Shown: in pieces, positions 58,200 through 64,000 of the stretch
How the letters are laid out: the number at the start of each line of letters is the position of its first letter
Position numbering within the stretch: the first letter of the stretch is position 1
Assembly (NCBI GenBank): GCA_026826555.1
Contig: JAKSZT010038841.1
Span: forward strand, 400,925-464,924
From: Tolypeutes matacus
Lineage: Eukaryota > Chordata > Mammalia > Cingulata > Chlamyphoridae
Reading direction: 5' to 3'
DNA length: 64,000 nucleotides
The notes under the pieces: model-generated
Seen by the model: the letters and a program-made list of their open reading frames with translations, nothing else
The model's database searches: none
What the model was told of the DNA's origin: nothing
Made by a program: the position numbers and the translations under genes

Positions 58200-59399
58200 A
58201 TGGCTAATGTAAGTAATTCCATTAGAGTAATAACACTGGATTTTAATGGATTAAACTCAGAAGTCAAGAGACACAAATTGGCTGAATGGATAAGGAAGCA
58301 TGACCCATGTATATATTGTCTACAAGAAATGCACCTGAGACCTAGGAATTCAAGAAGGCTGAAAGTGACTGGCTTGAAAACAATCTTACAAGCAAGCAAT
58401 AACCAAAAAAGGGCAGGAGTAGCTATGCTAATATTGGACAAAATAGACTTCAAATGCAAAACTATTATAAGAGACAAAGAAGGACACTTACTAGTAAAAG
58501 GGGTATTCTTTCAAGAAGAAAGAACAATCATAAACATTTATGCATCTAAATGGGATGGCTCAAAATACATGAGGCAAACACTGGAAAAACTAAGTGGAGA
58601 AATAGATGCCTCTACAAATATAGTGGGGGACTTTAATACACCATTATCACCATTAGACAGAACTTCTCAACAGAGAATCAATAAAGAAATAAAGACTATG
58701 AATAACACATTAGAAGATCTGAAACTAACAGACATATACAGAACACTACACCCAAATGCAGTGGGATATATATTCTTCTCAAGTGAATATGGGTCATTCT
58801 CCAAGATAGGCCACATGCTAGGTCACAGAAAAATGCTCAAAGAATTCAGAAAGATTGGAATTATACAAAATAATTTCTCTGATAACAATGGATGGAGCTG
58901 GAAATCAGTAAGTGTCAGAGAACCAGAAGAGGCACAAAGATATGGAAGTTAAACAACACACTCTTAGATAAACAGTGGGTCAAGGAGGAAATTTCAAAAG
59001 AAATCAGTAACTACCTTGAAACGAATGATAATGACAACACAACACAACATATCAAAACTTATGGGATGCAGCAAAATCTGTACTGAGAGGGAAATTCATA
59101 GCCATAAATGCATATATCAGAAAGGAAGAATGAGCTAAAATCAAAGACCTAACTGCATTCTTGGAGGAATTAGAAAAAGAACAACAAACTAACCCAAAAG
59201 AAGTAGAAAGAAGGAAATAACAAAAATTAGAGCCGAACTAAATGAAATAGAAAATAAGAAAGCACTAGAAAAAATAAACAAAATTAAAGATGGTTCTTAG
59301 AGAAGATCAATAAAATTAACAAACCCTTACCTCTAACAAAGAAAAAAGAGAGAAGATGCAAATACACAAAATAAGAAATAAGGAAGGAGATATCACCAG
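58200..59399 (+). pseudogene. L1 ORF2 endonuclease pseudogene, truncated
   Basis: The ATG at 58,200 opens a 250-codon frame (to 58,952) with VITLDFNGLN (catalytic Asn), LQEMH (catalytic Glu of the QETH-type motif), NIYASK, and VGDFNTPLS (catalytic Asp and Asn). The final motif, normally SDH, reads SDNN, so the catalytic His is changed to Asn. A frameshift near 58,900 moves coding to the next frame (58,892-59,086). The element ends at 59,399 before the reverse transcriptase. Confidence 0.87.
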
Positions 59400-59412
59400 T
59401 AAATATCCAAGA

Positions 59413-59636
59413 AGTTATTAAAACATAAGGGCAAATGGCTGAACTCTCTCTTGTGGCCAAATATATTCATTTAACCAACATGATACATTTTGAAGAAGAT
59501 ATGTGGTAAATTTACCATAGTGAAACTTGAGAATTTCTATAGACTGAGGAGAAAAGACGCAATGTGAAGAGATGGAAGTTAGGAAGGATACTTTAATCAT
59601 CAAGTGTTAATACATATTTCTGATAAAGCAAATATT
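59413..59636. other. Short unassigned spacer between two L1 insertions
   Basis: Host flank between the 55-kb L1 and the 59.6-kb L1 fragment. No gene seen. Confidence 0.5.
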
Positions 59637-59648
59637 AAAAACAACAAG

Positions 59649-60440
59649 GTATACTTCCAGAGTACTTCCAGAGACTGGAGCCTCTGGCCTACCTATGTGC
59701 CAGGTGTGCATGGAATCTCGGTGGAGCTGCAACTCCTACCCTACAGCTCAATGGACTCATCCAAATCACCTGGCGAGGAGACAACGCTGGGCAATGGCCA
59801 TCCTAGGGAATGGAGAGGGCCTGCATCTGCAAGCAGGATCATCCCACCCACCATATCCATGGGATATAAGCCCTCTCTCACTTGGAGGTGGAGTGGACAT
59901 CACCATCCCAGTCCCATCAGGATTGGGGGGAGAACTATGGGCTAGACTAGACTTGATGGTATTCTGTTGTACACATATGGTGATTCTAGCAATGGAAGAA
60001 ATTTTAACAATGAGGTGGAGCCAGTGACCACTTGACACTTTTGGGGCAGGGAGGGGACGAGTAGTTGAAATACAGGGGCTTCTTTGGGATTTGGAGGTTG
60101 TCCTGAGTACCATTGTGGCAACGGATGTAGGCCATTTTAAATCAGCACACACCACTCAGAACTGTGTGGGAGAGAGTGTGGTCTACGATGTGAACTGTGG
60201 TCTAGGGTTGGTGGCAAGGCCCCAGGATGTGTAAGTCCATTGAGGTTGGTGGGCCACACTTGTGGGAGATGTTTGTGTGGGACGTGGTGGGAGGTGTGGA
60301 GGGTGGGCAACATGGGAATCCCAGGGGGTTCTGTGTAGTATTTTTGGTAATCTAAGCACCTCTTAAAATATATTTATATATATATAAATAAATTTAAAAA
60401 AAGGAGTGGAAACAGAGGAAAAATAAAATAAAAGAAAAGA
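59649..60440 (+). mobile_element. 5'-truncated L1 3' UTR with TSD
   Basis: Matches the last 0.7 kb of the long L1 3' UTR (same as 20,610-21,330). The TSD AAAAACAACAAG is at 59,637-59,648 and 60,441-60,452. After the UTR end at about 60,395, a further 45 bp of A-rich sequence (starting GGAGTGGAAACAGAGG) precedes the TSD; it may be a very short 3' transduction or a decayed tail. A 129-codon antisense open frame (60,155-59,766) is colinear with that at 21,106-20,717. Confidence 0.88.
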
Positions 60441-60452
60441 AAAACAACAAGC

Positions 60453-61755
60453 TACAGTTTTAAGTGTGGGTCAATTCAGTGATATGCACCACTGGTAAAT
60501 TTTATCAGCTGCACCACTGTTTTTGTAGTTAATAAAATTATCTGCCTCATAAAATGGGAAAACACATATAATAGAAAGACTATTGTAGAAATCAATTTGG
60601 ATAAAATATTTTGCAATACAATAGAAATCCATCTGGATAAACTCAACAAGCAAATCATTATTATTATTTATTAAAATCATTGTTAATATTGTAAAATATC
60701 TTTGGAAAGGCAAAGGGATTATATATAAATAAAATGTTAATAAAATACGTATTCTATATTTTTATACTTATAGTCTTTAATTCTAGATTTCCCACAAATG
60801 AAAATTGAATAGTACTAAAAATCCATTTAACATAACTAGATTTATCATTAAAATAATAATAGTAAATGAGATATCTTTAGGCTGTGAAATGCTTCAGGAA
60901 GTACAAATAAATAAGTTAAAGTTAGCACAATTATTTATGAATGAGTATTTTACTGCAACCTGGAAAGGCAAAATGTGGGAGAACTGGGCAGTATGTTAAC
61001 ACTTAATTAAATATTGGAATCCATGATAGATGGTGAGAGGATGCTTGTGAAGTAGTAATGGCAGGTGGAATGCTTTTCTCAGATACTGTGTGCAGGAGAG
61101 AAGGTTAACTAGAATGACAGCAAAGGAACTCTGGATTCACACTGCTATGAAGAAAATGGAATGGTTAGATCCTTATTCAAATATAATTGTTATGGAAATT
61201 GCTATAGAGGAGGAAAGAAAAGACTCATCTGCATTTCTTATTAGGCAAGTAAAATTAAAGAAAGGTGAGGAATTATATGTGGTCTCATTTGGAATAAAAA
61301 AATTCTCAGAAAATCCTCAGAACTATTAATTGACTTTTTTACAGAAAAAATATCTAGGTCTTCCTGTCATAAATGGGGAGATATCAGAAGTCATCCAAGT
61401 TCCCTGGTACATGAGGAGAATCATTAACTGCTGTGCAGTTTTCAGACCATTGGCAGATATAGAAGCTTTCTTAGAGAGCATGTCCTATTTATCATTTGGT
61501 TATAGAAAAGGAGGAAATAATAACTGAATGTGTTCAGGCAGAGTTTTAAAATGTATTTAAATAAATATTGGAAATGTGGCTGAAAGATTGAGTGTGGCTG
61601 GACCTTGATCTCACACTAAATACATTTATTTGTCATGATTATTTTATCCTGTGAATGCTGAAGTATACAGGCCCAAGATGAAAATGGAAATATGTGCACT
61701 GATTGATTTTAAAGACTGCCATTTGTTGATTTTCTGTATCTTGATTTCCAGGTTA
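60453..61755. other. Unassigned sequence with a long interrupted frame
   Basis: AT-rich. The plus-strand frame from about 61,050 to 61,527 is open for about 159 codons except for one TAA at 61,327-61,329. The translation (e.g. KMEWLDPYSNIIV; ISEVIQVPWYMRRI) matches no family I know. No splice or retroposon signature was recognised. Confidence 0.4.
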
Positions 61756-61760
61756 GAAGC

Positions 61761-62377
61761 TATAGCAGTTTGGCAGCTTGATATAATTATGAATTCCAAA
61801 AACAGATATTGGATTATGCTTGTAAACTGGTCTGTTAATCTTGGCATGATTAAGTTATGATTAGGGCATTGACTGGGCCACATCAGTAGGGCGTTGAACC
61901 CCACCTCTTGCTGGGTGGGGAATCAAATATAAATGTCATGGCAAAGGCCAGAGTTGGAGTAGTTTTGTGTTGGAGTTCTGATGTTCAAGTTTTGATGCTG
62001 GAGCCTGGGGTGGCCAGCAGATGGAGGAGCTTGGTCATGAGGAAGGAGAGAAGGCCCCAGGATAGAGATGAGCCATTCACCTGAGAGTCTACAGCTGACC
62101 TTGTGAAGGGAGGCAAAGCCTAGAGGACCTTATAGTCTACAGCTGACCTTGTGGAGCTAGCAGGGGAGCTCAGACCAGAGATAAGCAAGCCCTGGGAAGA
62201 GAGGAACCCAGGAAGACTGAACCCTCACAGACATCAACAGCCATCTTGCTCCAACATGTGGCAATAGACATTAGTGAGGGAAGTAACTTATGCTTTATGG
62301 CTTGGTAACTGTGGACTTCTACCCCAAATAAATACCCTTTATAAAGACCATCAGCACCCCTTTGGCTGACTAATACA
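61761..62377 (+). mobile_element. Solo LTR (class III-like), sense
   Basis: A 617-bp LTR from TATAGCAGTT to GACTAATACA, homologous to the antisense LTR at 52,642-53,290. TSD GAAGC at 61,756-61,760 and 62,378-62,382. The polyadenylation region CCCCAAATAAATACCCTTTAT is at about 62,323-62,343. It lies 126 bp upstream of the OR pseudogene ATG, in the same orientation. Confidence 0.83.
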
Positions 62378-62503
62378 GAAGCCTTTCCTTGATGTCAAAG
62401 TTTGCATATTATTTGGCAACATTGTGGACATTCTTTATTTTGTTTTTGTGTTATCTTTAAATTTTATACTTTGACTCCCAGGGAGACTAGCATGTAACAA
62501 GAT

Positions 62504-63458
62504 ATGAGCAACCTCACCATCATCACACAATTCATCCTCATGGATATCTTAAGCTCCTGGGATCTACAAGTTGTGCAAGGTGTGCTGTTCTTAGTGATTT
62601 ATCTGGTCACCTGACTATTATTGTCATAGTGACCAACACACCTCTACTTTCTCCAATGTATTTTTTCATAGGCAATTTACCTCTAATAAATCTTTGGTAC
62701 ATTTCAGTTACTGTTCCCAAATTGGTCGTGAATTCTCTGTCAGAGAGATAAACCAATATCTCTCACAGCGTGTGCTCGTCAAATATTCCTGTTTATCCTC
62801 TTTGGAACCACAGACTTGGCCTTCCTTGTGGGGATGTCCTATGATTGCTATGTTGCCATTTGCCATCCTCTGCACTATGGACTCACCATCACCCCACATA
62901 TGTGCACACAGGCAGCTGGTGTCTCATGGGCAATTGGATTGGTCAATTCTGCCATCCACACAGGCACTATATTCAAGCATCCCTTCACAGAATTAAATGC
63001 GATTTATCAATATTTCTGTGACTACACAAATTTTGAGATCTCCTCTTTAGATGTTTGGTTTTCTGAGTTTGTGATCCTAGGTATGAATGTATGCATGGGC
63101 TTAATATGTTCTATTTTATTGTTTATATCATGCATTCATATATTTTCAATGGTGCTTAGCATGCATTCCATGGAAGCCCATAATAAAGTCTTATTCACCT
63201 GCACTCCACAATTGGCAGTTCAACTAATATATTCAATTTCTGGATTTATTGCTGTCTTAGATGTTTGCAGATAAAGAATCTCTTAAAAATCTTCTCAGAG
63301 GTATATTCTACAACATGGTGCCTCCATTCATAAGCCCTCTCATCTACAGTCTCTGGAACAGAGAGATTAACACTACTCTAGGCAGAATGTTCAACAGATG
63401 TTTAGAGTTTCCAAACACGATTATCTGTGATTTAAAAATATGTAAAAACAAAATTTGA
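62504..63458 (+). pseudogene. Olfactory receptor pseudogene, near full length
   Basis: Starts MSNLTIITQFILMD at 62,504 and ends with EINTTLGRMF and a short tail, stop at 63,456-63,458; the span is that of a full OR (about 310 residues). Landmarks: SPMYFFIGN (TM2 entry), ISVTVPKLVVNSL, MSYDCYVAICHPLHY (MAYDRY with Arg changed to Cys), IHTGTIFKHPF, YQYFCDY, a TM6 entry reading KVLFTC, and PLIYSLWNREI in TM7. Breaks: a frameshift in TM1 (about 62,610), a stop near 62,748, a shift before TM3, and a +1 shift in TM6-TM7 (about 63,262). TM3-TM6 is open for 153 codons (62,816-63,274). It resembles both minus-strand remnants at 23,895 and 29,703; class II, family uncertain. Confidence 0.92.
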
Positions 63459-63731
63459 AAGGAATTTCATTCATATATGATGTACATTTTTAGATTTAAA
63501 TCTTTCTTTGTAAAATATCTAGAGTTATCTTGCTAGTTATATTTGCTGTTTACATGTGGCAGTCAGCTATATATCTCTGTGTCATAGTATTTCATTCCTT
63601 TCTCATTCTCTCTATAAGGATATATATATAGCCTTACTCTATATTATGTAACTCATATATTCTCCTTGAAAAGGGTTTCTATATTGTCAAAATGTTTTGG
63701 AAAATGATTATGATGGTTTATTTTCATTTTT
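63459..63731. other. 3' flank of the OR pseudogene, unassigned
   Basis: AT-rich; no repeat or gene recognised. Confidence 0.5.
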
Positions 63732-64000
63732 ATTTTTTTGATTAATTTATTTTTTATTGTGGGTGAAAATAAAAATTTTCATAATACATAACAATATTTG
63801 TAAAATGATATATAAATATATATCCAAATATGTGAAATTTGCTTAAAAAAATGTTATATATATATATACATACATATACATATATTTTAAGAGGTGCTTA
63901 GATTACCCAAAATATTACACAGAACCCACTGGGATTCCCATGTTGCCCACCTCCCACACCTCCCACCACATCCCACACAAACATCTGCCACAGTGTGGCC
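63732..64000 (-). mobile_element. L1 3' UTR, antisense, runs off the window
   Basis: A T-rich tail followed by the reversed L1 terminus (TTATTGTGGGTGAAAATAAAAATT), a TA-rich stretch and AAGAGGTGCTTAGATTACCC, colinear with 1,555-1,815. The remainder lies beyond the right edge. Confidence 0.88.

Larger units (their letters stand above)
55046..59399 (+). mobile_element. L1 with 5' UTR, ORF1 and endonuclease; 3' half absent
   Basis: Begins GGGAGGAGCAGCAAGATGGC, an L1 5' terminus, and runs through the 5' UTR (to about 57,080), ORF1 (57,150-58,144), a 55-bp spacer and the ORF2 endonuclease. It ends at GGAGATATCACCAG (59,399) in the linker before the reverse transcriptase. The reverse transcriptase, 3' UTR and poly(A) are missing, yet the 13-bp TSD TAAATATCCAAGA directly flanks both ends. 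A DAS SINE (56,140-56,331) and a tRNA-like segment (55,905-55,980) lie in its 5' UTR. Confidence 0.88.

Noticed and set aside
1..64000. A novel multi-gene system
   Set aside because: Every long frame that I could classify belongs to L1, ERV or OR remnants or is antisense to a repeat. The unusual signals here are retrotransposition events rather than an operon-like or defence system.

Overview
This is repeat-dense mammalian nuclear DNA, most likely from the nine-banded armadillo (Dasypus novemcinctus) or a close xenarthran. The best taxonomic evidence is tRNA-derived SINEs of the armadillo DAS type: a two-monomer copy at 51,866-52,092, a single-monomer copy with a GATAAATGAATAAAT-type tail at 56,140-56,331, and fragments at 45,039, 47,301 and 48,025. 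No bacterial, rRNA, functional tRNA or CRISPR feature is present, and I see no intact cellular protein-coding gene.

The genes are dead. Four olfactory receptor (OR) pseudogenes lie at 23,895-24,468 (minus, C-terminal half), 29,703-30,136 (minus, N-terminal half), 44,545-45,525 (minus, near full length, cut by a SINE tail) and 62,504-63,458 (plus, near full length). The window therefore looks like a decayed part of an OR cluster. A GC-rich processed pseudogene of an unrecognised transcript sits at 41,930-42,641 with a poly(A) tail and a 10-bp target site duplication (TSD).

Most of the rest is LINE-1. Region by region: 1-6,205 is an antisense L1 (ORF2, ORF1, probable 5' UTR) carrying a nested L1 3' UTR; 7,336-8,700 is an ERV-L fragment (LTR plus a dUTPase remnant); 8,715-11,110 is an L1 3' UTR; 11,627-21,336 is an L1 with a canonical 5' start that has itself been hit by a second L1 insertion (16,757-19,386), which appears to carry about 2.1 kb of 3'-transduced DNA; 33,721-36,737 and 48,738-51,468 are 5'-truncated L1 copies; 55,046-59,399 is an L1 with a 5' UTR, ORF1 and endonuclease but no 3' end, yet bounded by a 13-bp TSD; 59,649-60,440 and 63,732-64,000 are L1 3' UTR pieces. 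Three LTRs (28,550-28,984; 52,642-53,290; 61,761-62,377) look solo, two with perfect 5-bp TSDs.

Nothing here works as an operon or pathway. The value of the window is as a stratified record of retrotransposition: host DNA, then OR genes, then old L1/MIR/ERV-L, then younger L1 and DAS SINEs. Several insertion boundaries can be read to the base from their TSDs. Element family names come from recognition, not a database search.
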